This document shows, in pieces, positions 36,238 through 45,437 of a DNA stretch of 64,000 bases. The notes beneath the pieces were generated by a model. The model saw only the letters and a list, made by a program, of their open reading frames with translations, was not told the origin of the DNA and did not search any database. The DNA is from Eubacteriales bacterium (GTDB lineage: Bacteria > Bacillota > Clostridia > Lachnospirales > Lachnospiraceae). Made by a program: the position numbers and the translations under genes. The stretch is from positions 35,887-99,886 of the forward strand of contig JAUNNI010000001.1 of NCBI GenBank assembly GCA_030531555.1. Direction: 5' to 3'. Positions within the stretch are counted from its first letter, which is position 1; every line of letters begins with the position of its first letter.

Positions 36238-37323
36238 TTATAACTTTAAATCTCCTTCTTTGATCCAGCCAAGATTACGTTCAATTTTACAAAAGATTGT
36301 GCTTAGAATTGCAGGAAGAATGAAACAAATAAGGATTAAACCAATCCAATCAAATGGAGTGATTCCTGTTTTTGTACCTGCAGCGATATCATTGAGCCAA
36401 CCAGTGTATACACCAATCTGACCAACAAAACCACAGGTACCCATACCAGCAGAAACAGGAGTTCCGTTCATCGTCATTTGGAAGATACAGGTAGCAATCG
36501 GTCCGGTAATGGCTGATGCAAGAGTAGGGGCAATCCAAATTTTTGGATTACGCACGATATTTGGCATCTGAAGCATGGAAGTACCAATTCCCTGGCTAAC
36601 AAGGCCACCAATGCCATTCTCATAATATGACATGACTGCAAATCCTACCATCTGTGCACAGCATCCTGCTACGGCAGCTCCACCAGCTAAACCAGTAAGA
36701 CCAAGAGCAGCACAGATCGCTGCAGAGGAGATTGGAAGGGTGAGTGCCATGCCCATAACCACAGAAACGATGATTCCCATGAGAAGTGGTTGTAAATCGG
36801 TTGCCCACATAATCAGTTTTCCGATGGAAGAAGCAGCAGTTCCGATTGGTTTGGCAATAACAGCTGCCAGAAGAACACCAACTAAGATGGTTACGATTGG
36901 TGTGACTAATATATCAATTCGGGTTTCTTTGGAAACGGCTTTACCAAATTCAGCTGCTATAATTGCTACAATAAATACGGCAAGAGGACCACCGGCTCCA
37001 CCCATCATATTGGTGGCAAATCCGACGGGAATGAGAGAAAAAAGAACTAATGGTGGGGCTTGTAAAGCATAACCGATTGCCGTTGCCATGGCAGGTCCAA
37101 CCATGGCAGAAGCAAAACCACCAATGGTATAACTTACACTACCATCAGCTGAAAGAAAAATCGGATTACTAAACAGCCCGATATGAAACTGTGAGCCTAA
37201 AGTATTCAAAATGGTACCGATGAGAAGAGTACAGAATAGTCCCTGTGCCATAGCACCTAAAGCATCAATTCCGTAGCGTTTGGCAGAAATTTCAATGTTT
37301 TTCTTTTTTAAAAAGTTTTTCAT
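36238..37323 (-). CDS. PTS-type EIIC membrane transporter (PTS_EIIC_2 family)
   Basis: A 361-residue polytopic membrane protein with about nine to ten segments, opening ISAKRYGIDALGAMAQGLFCTLLIGTI and containing GGAGGPLAVFIVAIIAAEFG. This matches the PTS_EIIC_2 group, stand-alone permease-like proteins that are often not accompanied by EIIA/EIIB; none are seen here. The sugar is unknown. The start follows AAAAGGAGAT at a rather long spacing of 13 bases. It is divergent from the first aldo/keto reductase gene. Confidence 0.82.
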   Translation of the reverse strand: MKNFLKKKNIEISAKRYGIDALGAMAQGLFCTLLIGTILNTLGSQFHIGLFSNPIFLSADGSVSYTIGGFASAMVGPAMATAIGYALQAPPLVLFSLIPVGFATNMMGGAGGPLAVFIVAIIAAEFGKAVSKETRIDILVTPIVTILVGVLLAAVIAKPIGTAASSIGKLIMWATDLQPLLMGIIVSVVMGMALTLPISSAAICAALGLTGLAGGAAVAGCCAQMVGFAVMSYYENGIGGLVSQGIGTSMLQMPNIVRNPKIWIAPTLASAITGPIATCIFQMTMNGTPVSAGMGTCGFVGQIGVYTGWLNDIAAGTKTGITPFDWIGLILICFILPAILSTIFCKIERNLGWIKEGDLKL

Positions 37324-37502
37324 GCTATTTCATTATCTCCTTTTAAACATTTATAAACAGGATAAGTTTACATGTGTCTTGTCACATAAGAATAATGTAT
37401 CTGACTTGAAACATAATGTCAAGATAGAAAGATTAGAAATAATTGTATATTTATGATATAATTATTTCCATCAAATGGAAAAAGGAGGCTGTATTTAGAA
37501 AG

Positions 37503-38684
37503 ATGCAATACAGACAAGATAAAAAGGGCGAACCAATCTCAATCCTTGGTTATGGTTGTATGCGTTTTACCACAAAAGGAAGATCGATTGATATAGATAA
37601 GGCCGAAAAAGAAATTATGGAAGCCTATGAAGCAGGTGTAAATTATTATGATACGGCTTATATCTATCCAGGTAGCGAGGTTGCTTTGGGAGAGATTTTA
37701 GAAAGAAATCGTATTCGTGAAAAAGTTAATATTGCTACGAAGCTTCCACAGTTCCTTATTCGTAAAAAAGAATCCATTGATAAGCATTTTGAAGAAGAAT
37801 TAAGCCGCCTTCGTACCAATTATATTGATTATTATCTTTTACATCACATGACCGATAAGCTGCAGTGGGATAATATCAAGAAATTAGGGATTGAATCGTG
37901 GATTAAAGAGAAGAAAGAATCTGGTCAAATTCGTAATATCGGCTTTTCTTTCCACGGGAATACGGATTCTTTCATAGAGATATTAGAAGCTTATGACTGG
38001 GATTTCTGTCAGATTCAGTATAACTATGTGGATGAGCATTCTCAAGCTGGACGCAGAGGATTGGAAGCCGCTGCCCAAAAAGGAATTCCAGTGATTATTA
38101 TGGAGCCTTTACGAGGTGGAAAACTGGTAAATATGCTTCCTGAAAAGGCAAAGAAATTAATCCAGGAGAGTAAATCAGGATATACAGCTGCTGAATATGG
38201 CCTTCGCTGGCTTTGGAATCAGCCGGAAGTAACTTGTGTCTTATCAGGAATGAATTCCCTGGAAATGGTTAGAGAGAATTGCCGCATTGCCTCTGAAGCA
38301 AAAGAGTATTCTTTTACAGAAGAAGATGATCAGATTATAAAATCAATAAAAGACATTCTTTCGGAAACAGAAAAAGTGGGATGTACTGGTTGCCAGTACT
38401 GCATGCCTTGTCCAAAAGGTGTAGATATCCCGGGAACCTTCCGATGCTATAACCGTATGTATTCGGAAAATAAAAATGCAGGTCGATTTGAATATTGTCA
38501 GTCCATTGGCTTAAAAAGAGAACCTGCATTTGTCAAACAATGTGTGGAATGTGGCCTTTGTGAAAAACATTGTCCACAGGAGATTCCAATTCGTAAGAAA
38601 TTGAAAGAGGCAGAAAAACATGTTTTCCCATGGTATTATCGCCTTCCATTGGGAATTGTTCGAAAAATCATGTTGAGAAAATAA
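37503..38684 (+). CDS. Aldo/keto reductase with C-terminal 4Fe-4S domain
   Basis: A 393-residue protein. Residues ~1-285 form an AKR TIM barrel (ILGYGCMRFTTKG at the N-terminus; YDTAYIYPGSE with the catalytic tyrosine; IDYYLLHHM). Residues ~300-393 carry two 4Fe-4S motifs: CTGCQYCMPCPKGVDIP and CVECGLCEKHCPQEIPI. Ferredoxin-linked AKRs of this type are widespread in anaerobes; substrates are mostly unknown. The AGGAGG site is 14 bases from the ATG at 37503, and no better in-frame start exists. An extended -10 (TGA-TATAAT at 37457) precedes the gene. The next gene is a paralogue. Confidence 0.9.
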   Translation: MQYRQDKKGEPISILGYGCMRFTTKGRSIDIDKAEKEIMEAYEAGVNYYDTAYIYPGSEVALGEILERNRIREKVNIATKLPQFLIRKKESIDKHFEEELSRLRTNYIDYYLLHHMTDKLQWDNIKKLGIESWIKEKKESGQIRNIGFSFHGNTDSFIEILEAYDWDFCQIQYNYVDEHSQAGRRGLEAAAQKGIPVIIMEPLRGGKLVNMLPEKAKKLIQESKSGYTAAEYGLRWLWNQPEVTCVLSGMNSLEMVRENCRIASEAKEYSFTEEDDQIIKSIKDILSETEKVGCTGCQYCMPCPKGVDIPGTFRCYNRMYSENKNAGRFEYCQSIGLKREPAFVKQCVECGLCEKHCPQEIPIRKKLKEAEKHVFPWYYRLPLGIVRKIMLRK

Positions 38685-38743
38685 TAAATCTGTAGAGAGG
38701 AAGCAAATAAAGTTTATATTGACATAGAAAGGTAAGATTAAAA

Positions 38744-39868
38744 ATGAATGAATATTTAGGACAGGAAATTCCAAAACTTGGATTTGGATTTATGAGACTT
38801 CCAAAGTTAGAAGATGGAAGCAATGATATGCCACAGGTAAAAGAGATGGTTGATTTATTCATGAATTCAGGTATGTATTATTTTGACACAGCCTGGATCT
38901 ATGATGGAGGAAATTCTGAACGTGCGATTAAAGAAGCTTTAGTAGATCGTTATCCACGTGATAAATTCTATCTTGCAACCAAATTGCAGGCTGGATCTGC
39001 TGTTTTAAGTGAAGAACAGGCAAAATCTGAATTTACAGATAGCTTAGAACGTACAGGTGCAGGATATTTTGACTTCTATCTTTTACATGCCATTGGACCA
39101 GATAATTATGAAAAATATGAAAGATTCCATCTTTTTGAATTCGTACAGCAGAAGAAAGCAGAAGGATTGATCAAACACATTGGTTTCTCTTTCCATGGAA
39201 ATCAGGAGCTTCTTGAAACGATTCTTGAGAAACATCCGGAAATGGAATTTGTTCAACTGCAGATAAACTATGCTGATTGGGAGAGTGATAACGTACAGTC
39301 CAGAAAAGTAATGGAAACTGCCCAGAAATATGGAAAAGGAATCATTATTATGGAGCCTGTAAAGGGCGGTATGCTTGCAAATCCACCAAAAGTGGCAGCC
39401 GATCTCTTAAAAGCAGCCGATGCCAATGCATCTTATGCATCTTGGGCCATCCGTTTTGCAGCATCTCAGGATAATATTATTACAGTATTATCTGGTATGT
39501 CCACCCTTTCCCAGGTGGAGGATAATGTATCTTACATGAAAGACTTCCAGCCATTATCTGAAGAAGAAATGAAAGTGGTACATCAGGCAAGGCTAGAGAT
39601 TGAAAATATTCCAAGAATTGCCTGCACCGCATGTAAATATTGTGTGGCAGGATGTCCACAAAAGATCAATATTCCAGGAATCTTTGCAGCGCATAATCGT
39701 TCCTTGGTATGGGGCGATGAGAAAACAGCAGAAAACTCCTACAAAAACATTACAAAAGATGCCGGAAAAGCATCGGATTGTATTGCTTGTGGCCAGTGCG
39801 AGATGGAATGTCCACAGCATCTTAATATCATTGAATTATTACAGGAATGTGCTAACAAATATGAATAA
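38744..39868 (+). CDS. Aldo/keto reductase with C-terminal 4Fe-4S domain (second copy)
   Basis: A 374-residue paralogue of the preceding gene: AKR barrel (LGFGFMRLPKLEDGS, YFDTAWIYDGG, FDFYLLHAIG) plus a C-terminal iron-sulfur module with CTACKYCVAGCPQKINIPG and CIACGQCEMECPQHLNI. It begins 59 bases after the first copy, behind AAAGGTAAG. The two differ enough (only clear family similarity by eye) to suggest different substrates rather than a recent duplication. It is followed by aroD in the same direction. Confidence 0.9.
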   Translation: MNEYLGQEIPKLGFGFMRLPKLEDGSNDMPQVKEMVDLFMNSGMYYFDTAWIYDGGNSERAIKEALVDRYPRDKFYLATKLQAGSAVLSEEQAKSEFTDSLERTGAGYFDFYLLHAIGPDNYEKYERFHLFEFVQQKKAEGLIKHIGFSFHGNQELLETILEKHPEMEFVQLQINYADWESDNVQSRKVMETAQKYGKGIIIMEPVKGGMLANPPKVAADLLKAADANASYASWAIRFAASQDNIITVLSGMSTLSQVEDNVSYMKDFQPLSEEEMKVVHQARLEIENIPRIACTACKYCVAGCPQKINIPGIFAAHNRSLVWGDEKTAENSYKNITKDAGKASDCIACGQCEMECPQHLNIIELLQECANKYE

Positions 39869-39976
39869 TGAGAATTTTGTCGTACAAAGCATTACTCACA
39901 TTTCCGGTAAGAATTTTTTAGGCGTTCTTTTTTGGAAAAGATAGGAAAGATATGTATAGTAGGAGGATATGGGGAC

Positions 39977-40741
39977 ATGATACAGACAGTTAAAGTAAGA
40001 AATCTCACCATTGGGGAGGGCAATCCTAAAATAATTGTTCCAATTGTTGGTACAACAAAAGAGGAAATTATCACAGAAGCAAGAACATTTGATGCCATTC
40101 CACTCGACATGGTAGAATGGCGTGTAGATTGGTTTGAAAATGCTTTTGATTTTATAAAAGTGAAAGAAGTATTAGTTGAGTTAAGAGAGGTGTTAGGAGA
40201 AATTCCAATTCTCTATACTTTCCGAACTGCAAAAGAAGGTGGGGAAAAACCAGTGGACGCAGAAGAGTATGCAAATATCATTCTTGATGCGGCTTCTAGC
40301 GGTTTAGTGGATCTTGTAGACGTTGAAATATTTACCGGAGATGAGATTGTCAGAAAGATTATCGATGGGGTTCATGAACATGGTGTGAAAGTTGTGGCAT
40401 CCAACCACGATTTTCATAAAACGCCAGACAAAGATGATATTGTGGCACGTCTTTGTAAAATGCAGGAAATGGGTGCAGACATTCCAAAGATTGCTGTCAT
40501 GCCTGCTTGTAAAAGAGATGTACTCACTTTACTTGCTGCCACAGAAGAAATGTATACAGACCATGCAGATCGCCCTATTATTACCATGTCCATGTCTGGA
40601 ACTGGTGTTTTAAGCCGTATTTGCGGCGAGGTTTTTGGCTCTGCCATGACATTTGGCGCGGCGAAGAAAGCTTCTGCACCAGGTCAGATGGGAGTTCATG
40701 ATCTAGCTACCGTACTTGATCTGCTTCATAAATCTATGTAA
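39977..40741 (+). CDS. aroD: 3-dehydroquinate dehydratase, type I
   Basis: A 254-residue type I dehydroquinase forming 3-dehydroshikimate by a Schiff-base mechanism. PKIIVPIVGTT begins the barrel, DMVEWRVDWFE carries the conserved EWR, VKVVASNHDFHKTP holds the catalytic histidine, and PKIAVMPACKRDVL the lysine. The ATG at 39977 follows AGGAGG; a longer frame lacks a ribosome site. No other shikimate gene adjoins, so the enzyme may be the biosynthetic one despite isolated location. It feeds chorismate to the trp and phe genes in this window. Confidence 0.95.
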   Translation: MIQTVKVRNLTIGEGNPKIIVPIVGTTKEEIITEARTFDAIPLDMVEWRVDWFENAFDFIKVKEVLVELREVLGEIPILYTFRTAKEGGEKPVDAEEYANIILDAASSGLVDLVDVEIFTGDEIVRKIIDGVHEHGVKVVASNHDFHKTPDKDDIVARLCKMQEMGADIPKIAVMPACKRDVLTLLAATEEMYTDHADRPIITMSMSGTGVLSRICGEVFGSAMTFGAAKKASAPGQMGVHDLATVLDLLHKSM

Positions 40742-40779
40742 ATAACAACATAAGAAAAATATGAAGAGATCTAAAATAT

Positions 40780-43005
40780 ATGAATGAACTTCAGAAAAAT
40801 TCTGCACATTGGCGGAAAGTTCTATTAAGGATAAATATAAGCATAGCAATTACCATAACCATTGTTGAGATTGTTATGTCTTTTGTCATGCATTTCCAGC
40901 ATTTGATTTTTCAAGAGACTTTAACAGAATATATTGTGGATTACATCATAAAGCCTAATATTGTGATATGGGGTGGGATAATCATTCTTGGAATTATTTT
41001 CCATTTTGCCAATGAACATAAAGAATTATTGCAGTCGAAAGTGGGGCCTTTATATGAATGTGGATCCCTTTATGATGACATTTTAAATGGCTCATTGATT
41101 TTGATGCTTACATTAAGTGTGGGTACTGTTGCTTATGTTCATTATATTTTCCGTGTAACTGTAGCAGGTTTTGCTATCCCGATCTTCTTAAGTATTATTT
41201 TCTACAGCCGTAAAATCTGTATCCAAACCATTGCAACATCGGAAATTATGCTTCTTATGGTTGGAATTCATCGATTGATGGCAGAAAAAACGGACGATTT
41301 ATATATTATTGAAGATGGTATGATTATTATGGTTTTTATCCTGGCCATAGGAATCATTGCTTTAAAGCTGATCAAGCATATGGAACTGCAATATGATGAG
41401 ATTTTAAAAGCCAGACAGGAGGCAGAAATTGCCAATCAATCCAAGAGTAGCTTTTTGGCAAATATGTCACATGAGATTCGTACACCAATCAATGCTATCA
41501 TGGGTATGGACGAAATGATTCTTCGTACCAGTTTGAATGAGGATATTTTATCCTATGCAGTGGATATTAAAAATGCATCCAATTCTTTGTTAAGTATCAT
41601 TAATGATATTTTGGATGTATCAAAGATAGAATCCGGAAAAATGGAGCTTCTTCCAGTCGATTATGAATTAAGTACTCTGATTCATGATGTTTATAATAGC
41701 GTTGCAATTCGTGCAAAAGATAAAGGAATTGAATTAAATCTTGAAATTGATGAAAGTCTTCCAAATTTCCTTTATGGTGATGATATCAGATTAAGACAGA
41801 TTATCACCAACCTTTTATCTAATGGTGTAAAATATACCATCGAAGGTACGGTTACTTTAAAAATTGGCGGTGAAATTCAGGGAAATGAACTGTTATTATC
41901 CGTTATGGTAAAAGATACCGGAATAGGAATCAAAGAAGAAGATATTCCAAGAATTCAGGAAAAATTCCAACGTGTGGATGAACAAAATACCAGAAGTATT
42001 GAAGGAACTGGCCTTGGAATGAGTATTGCCATATCCTTTCTTGAACTTATGGGTAGTAAACTGGAGATTACCAGTAATTATGGAGAAGGCTCTTGCTTTT
42101 CCTTTATAGTATTACAGGAAATTAAGTCCATGGTACCTGTTGGCAACATAGATACTCACATGGAAGAATCCGTTCATCAGTATGTTTCCAAAAAATCATC
42201 TGGCTGGATTGCTCCAAAGGCTAAAATACTTGTTGTGGATGATAATGCCTTAAACATCAAAGTATTTTCCCAATTACTAAAGGAATCTATGATTCGAATT
42301 GACCGCGCAGAAAGTGGCAGCGAGTGTCTGGCTAAGGTAAAACAGGTTCAGTATGATTTGATCTTTCTTGACGATATGATGCCTGATATGAATGGTCTGG
42401 AGGTCAGAAAAGAAATTGTGACTATGGCAGATAGCCAATGCATCAATACCCCAATTATCGCCTTCACAGCCAACGCGATCAAAGGAGCCATGGAACGATA
42501 TATGGAGGCTGGTTTCCAAGGATATCTTGCGAAGCCGATCATACCGGAAAAAATGGAAAAATTGATTCTCGATTTCTTAGATGAAGAACTGGTTGAGGCA
42601 GGAGAAGAAAGGGAAGAACTTCAGGTTTTGAAAGACAGGGAAAGTGTCCAATTACCTGAGATTCCTGGAATCGACTGGAAATTTGGCATGTCTGTCTGGG
42701 AAGATGAAGCCATGCTCCTAGAGCTCGCCAAGGATTATTATGATGATTTACCAGAAACTATGGAAAGACTTTCTAAATGGGAAAGCAAAATAGAGGAAGA
42801 GGAAAATATGTCTATGTTTTGCATTAAAGTCCATGCATTAAAAAGTGCCTCTGCTACCATAGGAGCATTGCCACTTGCCGCATTGGCCAGAGTTTTGGAA
42901 AAAGCATCCAAAGAAAAGAATGCAGAAAAAGTACATGCTTTGTATCCTTATCTTTTAGAATTGACAGAGGAATACAGAGAAAATATGAAAATATTAAAAG
43001 AATAA
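40780..43005 (+). CDS. Hybrid sensor histidine kinase with receiver and HPt domains
   Basis: A 741-residue membrane-bound phosphorelay kinase. The first ~200 residues hold about six membrane segments. The HisKA H-box is FLANMSHEIRTPINAIMGMD near 225, the HATPase domain has DTGIGIKEEDI and GTGLGMSI, the receiver domain has ILVVDDNALNIKVF and the phospho-acceptor region LIFLDDMMPDMNG near 525, and the HPt at the C-terminus has VHALKSASATIGALPL with its histidine. A separate output regulator is not adjacent, so the target is unknown. It has no strong ribosome site, and its gene starts 38 bases after aroD. Confidence 0.9.
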   Translation: MNELQKNSAHWRKVLLRINISIAITITIVEIVMSFVMHFQHLIFQETLTEYIVDYIIKPNIVIWGGIIILGIIFHFANEHKELLQSKVGPLYECGSLYDDILNGSLILMLTLSVGTVAYVHYIFRVTVAGFAIPIFLSIIFYSRKICIQTIATSEIMLLMVGIHRLMAEKTDDLYIIEDGMIIMVFILAIGIIALKLIKHMELQYDEILKARQEAEIANQSKSSFLANMSHEIRTPINAIMGMDEMILRTSLNEDILSYAVDIKNASNSLLSIINDILDVSKIESGKMELLPVDYELSTLIHDVYNSVAIRAKDKGIELNLEIDESLPNFLYGDDIRLRQIITNLLSNGVKYTIEGTVTLKIGGEIQGNELLLSVMVKDTGIGIKEEDIPRIQEKFQRVDEQNTRSIEGTGLGMSIAISFLELMGSKLEITSNYGEGSCFSFIVLQEIKSMVPVGNIDTHMEESVHQYVSKKSSGWIAPKAKILVVDDNALNIKVFSQLLKESMIRIDRAESGSECLAKVKQVQYDLIFLDDMMPDMNGLEVRKEIVTMADSQCINTPIIAFTANAIKGAMERYMEAGFQGYLAKPIIPEKMEKLILDFLDEELVEAGEEREELQVLKDRESVQLPEIPGIDWKFGMSVWEDEAMLLELAKDYYDDLPETMERLSKWESKIEEEENMSMFCIKVHALKSASATIGALPLAALARVLEKASKEKNAEKVHALYPYLLELTEEYRENMKILKE

Positions 43006-43013
43006 ATTTATAG

Positions 43014-43041
43014 AAAAGGGAGGAGATAATCCTCTCTTTTT
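43014..43041 (+). terminator. Terminator after the hybrid kinase gene
   Basis: AAAAGGGAGGA pairs with TCCTCTCTTTT (one G-U) around GATAA, followed by T. Confidence 0.85.
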
Positions 43042-43151
43042 ATATTGACTATATTGATTATGAATCCCTATGAAAAATTTTTATGGTCAGTTTGAGTAAG
43101 ATAAGATGATTTGTAAGAATCTGACCTTATGATTTGTTCGTAAACTGGATA

Positions 43152-43180
43152 TTGAAACATAGTCACATAATATATATAAT
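43152..43180 (+). promoter_or_regulatory. Promoter of the pyridoxamine kinase operon
   Basis: TTGAAA (43152-43157), 17-base spacer, TATAAT (43175-43180), 37 bases before the first start codon. Confidence 0.75.
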
Positions 43181-43185
43181 GTGAC
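43162..43185 (+). promoter_or_regulatory. Operator-like inverted repeat over the -10
   Basis: GTCACAT (43162-43168) and ATGTGAC (43179-43185) are perfect 7-base arms 10 bases apart, overlapping the spacer and -10 of the promoter. This is the geometry of a repressor operator. The regulator is not in the adjacent genes; a vitamin-B6-sensing factor is possible but unproved. Confidence 0.6.
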
Positions 43186-43217
43186 CAATTAAAGTATTAA
43201 AGAAAGGATGAAGAGAA

Positions 43218-44045
43218 ATGCAAAAGAAAATTGCACTGATCAATGATGTCACAGGTTTTGGTCGATGTTCCATTGCTGTTATGGCACCAATTGTATCAGC
43301 AATGAAAATACAGGCGGTGACAATACCAACTGCAATCCTTTCCACACATACGCAGTTTCCACTTTATTTTTTTGATGATTATACACCAAAAATGAAGGAT
43401 TATATTCAGACCTATAAAGATTTGGATATGAAGTTTGATGGGATATCCACCGGATTTCTTGGTTCTTTAGAACAGGTTGAAATTGTTATTGACTTTTTTA
43501 AATCCTTTAAAAAGAAAGATACGTTTGTTCTGGTGGACCCAGTTATGGGTGATTATGGTAAGCTATATAAAACTTACACACCTGAAATGTGTGAAAAGAT
43601 GAAAGAACTTGTTCAGTATGCTGATGTACTAACCCCAAACCTGACAGAATTATGTACTCTGATTGGTTGTGAGTATCCAGAGGAGAGAGTAACCATTCAA
43701 CAGTTAGATGACATGTGTAAACAGTTATCTGAGCATGGACCAGCACATATTGTTGTGACAGGAATTCCATTTAATAAAACACAGATCATGAATTTCATTT
43801 ATAACAAAGGGGAAGATTTCCAACTTGTTATGGTGGATCGCATTGGTGGTGACCGAAGTGGAACTGGTGATGTCATTAGCTCCATCATTGCAGGTATGGT
43901 TATGAATGGACATACGGTTTACGAATCAGTGAAAAAGGCAGCAACATTTGTTTCGAAATGTATCAAATATTGTGAGGCTGAAGAGGTTCCAAACCATTGG
44001 GGACTTTGTTTTGAAATGTTTTTAAAAGATTTAATGGAGGATTAA
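43218..44045 (+). CDS. pdxY: Pyridoxamine/pyridoxal kinase (PfkB/ribokinase fold)
   Basis: A 275-residue ribokinase-fold kinase of the pyridoxal kinase group (PdxY/PdxK). It opens KKIALINDVTGFGRCSIAVMAP, with the residues that open pyridoxal kinases. FVLVDPVMGDYGKLYKTYT near 100 is the conserved DPVMGD block, PNLTELCTLIG follows, and DRIGGDRSGTGDVISSIIAG near 210 is the ATP/anion-hole loop with the catalytic aspartate. It salvages B6 vitamers. It is co-transcribed with a radical SAM gene and an ECF S-component, consistent with vitamin salvage. Confidence 0.88.
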   Translation: MQKKIALINDVTGFGRCSIAVMAPIVSAMKIQAVTIPTAILSTHTQFPLYFFDDYTPKMKDYIQTYKDLDMKFDGISTGFLGSLEQVEIVIDFFKSFKKKDTFVLVDPVMGDYGKLYKTYTPEMCEKMKELVQYADVLTPNLTELCTLIGCEYPEERVTIQQLDDMCKQLSEHGPAHIVVTGIPFNKTQIMNFIYNKGEDFQLVMVDRIGGDRSGTGDVISSIIAGMVMNGHTVYESVKKAATFVSKCIKYCEAEEVPNHWGLCFEMFLKDLMED

Positions 44046-44048
44046 AAA

Positions 44049-44708
44049 ATGATTTTATATACTGTAACTGGAAAAGTAGGACAGGAGGGTTATCTTGATA
44101 TTGCTTTAAGTGGTGATCTGACTGGTAAAAATATCTATGTCAATATGACAAACAAGTGTCCTTGTAGCTGTGTATTTTGTTTAAGGCATACAAAAAAGCA
44201 ACTGGAAGGAAATAATTTATGGTTGAAAGAAGGGGAGCCTACTGTAGAAGAAGTACTTGATTTATTCAGCCAATATGATCTTTCTGTCATTGGGGAGGTT
44301 GTTTTCTGTGGATTTGGAGAACCGCTTGAAAGACTTGACGATGTATGTAAGGTTATTGATGGATTAAAAGTAAACTATCCGGATTTAAAAGTTAGACTGA
44401 ACACCATTGGACTTGCCAATCTGATCTATGAAAGAGACGTAACACCAGAGTTAGAAGGTCGTATTGATACGGTTTCGATTTCCTTAAATGCGCCGGAAGA
44501 ACAGGAATTTTTAGATCTTACCAGATCACGTTATGGAATTCAATCCTATGAAGCAATCAAAACATTTGCTGTTTTGGCAAAACGTTATGTGCCAAATGTG
44601 GTAATGACTGTGGTTGAAAAAGTAATGTCTGAAGAAAAGATTGAGCGCTGTAGAGAAATTTGTGATGAACTTGGCGTAACTTTAAGAGTAAGACCATTTG
44701 AAGAATAA
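44049..44708 (+). CDS. Radical SAM protein (TatD-associated-like family)
   Basis: A 219-residue compact radical SAM enzyme. The cluster motif is CPCSCVFC (CxxxCxxC) near residue 38, followed by EVVFCGFGEPLERLDDV and a SAM-binding TIM-barrel core with VSISLNAPEEQEFLDLTRS. It has no SPASM or twitch domain. It resembles the family named for association with TatD-type nucleases, but no tatD is adjacent. Gene context puts it with B6 salvage, where its role is unknown. It lies three bases after the kinase stop. Confidence 0.8.
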   Translation: MILYTVTGKVGQEGYLDIALSGDLTGKNIYVNMTNKCPCSCVFCLRHTKKQLEGNNLWLKEGEPTVEEVLDLFSQYDLSVIGEVVFCGFGEPLERLDDVCKVIDGLKVNYPDLKVRLNTIGLANLIYERDVTPELEGRIDTVSISLNAPEEQEFLDLTRSRYGIQSYEAIKTFAVLAKRYVPNVVMTVVEKVMSEEKIERCREICDELGVTLRVRPFEE

Positions 44709-44718
44709 GGAGATTGTT

Positions 44719-45222
44719 ATGAATTCAAAATCACTTCATATCTGTGAAACTGCCATGATGATGGCGTTTGTATTTGTTGTAACGAGATTTATTCAGATTC
44801 CAATTCCATTTGGGTATTTCAATATCGGTAACTGCGTGATCCTGTTATTCTGTATCTTGATTCCAAGTCCTTATGGAATCATTGGTTCCAGCGTTGGATC
44901 CGCATTTGCAGATTTGATGTCTTATCCTATATACACATTACCGACTTTACTGATTAAAGCTGCAATGCCAATTGTTTTTTATTTTATTGCAGGGAAAATT
45001 AATAATAAGAAGTTTGGTTATCTCATTGGGGTGGCAGTGTCAACCTTAATCCCACTGTTTGGATACACGATTACCGGTGGAATAATTTATGGTAGTTTGA
45101 TCACAGGACTTGCCCAATTCCCTGGACTTCTTTTAGAATATGCTGCAAATCTTCTTATTTTTGGAGTTTTATACCGACCGGTTTTAAATGCGGCAGGCAA
45201 ATATCGAGAAATGTCTATATAG
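44719..45222 (+). CDS. ECF transporter S component (candidate B6-type)
   Basis: A 167-residue membrane protein with about six segments, opening LHICETAMMMAFVFVVTRFIQIP and containing the conserved NIGNCVILLFCILIPSPYGII and GSSVGSAFADLMSYP. It belongs to the ECF substrate-binding subunits, which need the shared EcfA/EcfA'/EcfT module encoded elsewhere. Adjacency to the kinase suggests a pyridoxine-type substrate (PdxU-like), which is inference. The ATG at 44719 follows TAAGGAGATT. A terminator follows. Confidence 0.82.
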   Translation: MNSKSLHICETAMMMAFVFVVTRFIQIPIPFGYFNIGNCVILLFCILIPSPYGIIGSSVGSAFADLMSYPIYTLPTLLIKAAMPIVFYFIAGKINNKKFGYLIGVAVSTLIPLFGYTITGGIIYGSLITGLAQFPGLLLEYAANLLIFGVLYRPVLNAAGKYREMSI

Positions 45223-45229
45223 AAATTTT

Positions 45230-45287
45230 AGCTGTCAATTCTCTCAAAATTATTTGGTTAAATTTTGAAGAATTGGCAGCTTTTTTT
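45230..45287 (+). terminator. Terminator of the B6-type operon
   Basis: AGCTGTCAATTCT pairs with AGAATTGGCAGCT (one G-U), with inner CAAAATT/AATTTTG, followed by a T-run. Confidence 0.88.
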
Positions 45288-45437
45288 ATACTTTTTGTCC
45301 ATAAAAACGTATTTTATATTGTAGATGAAATTGTTTTAAATATTGAAAAAATATATATTAGGAATTAAAATTGTTAATATATAGTATAGAGATATTATGA
45401 TACATTTTTCATAAAATGGAAGGGAGAGATCGTTAGT

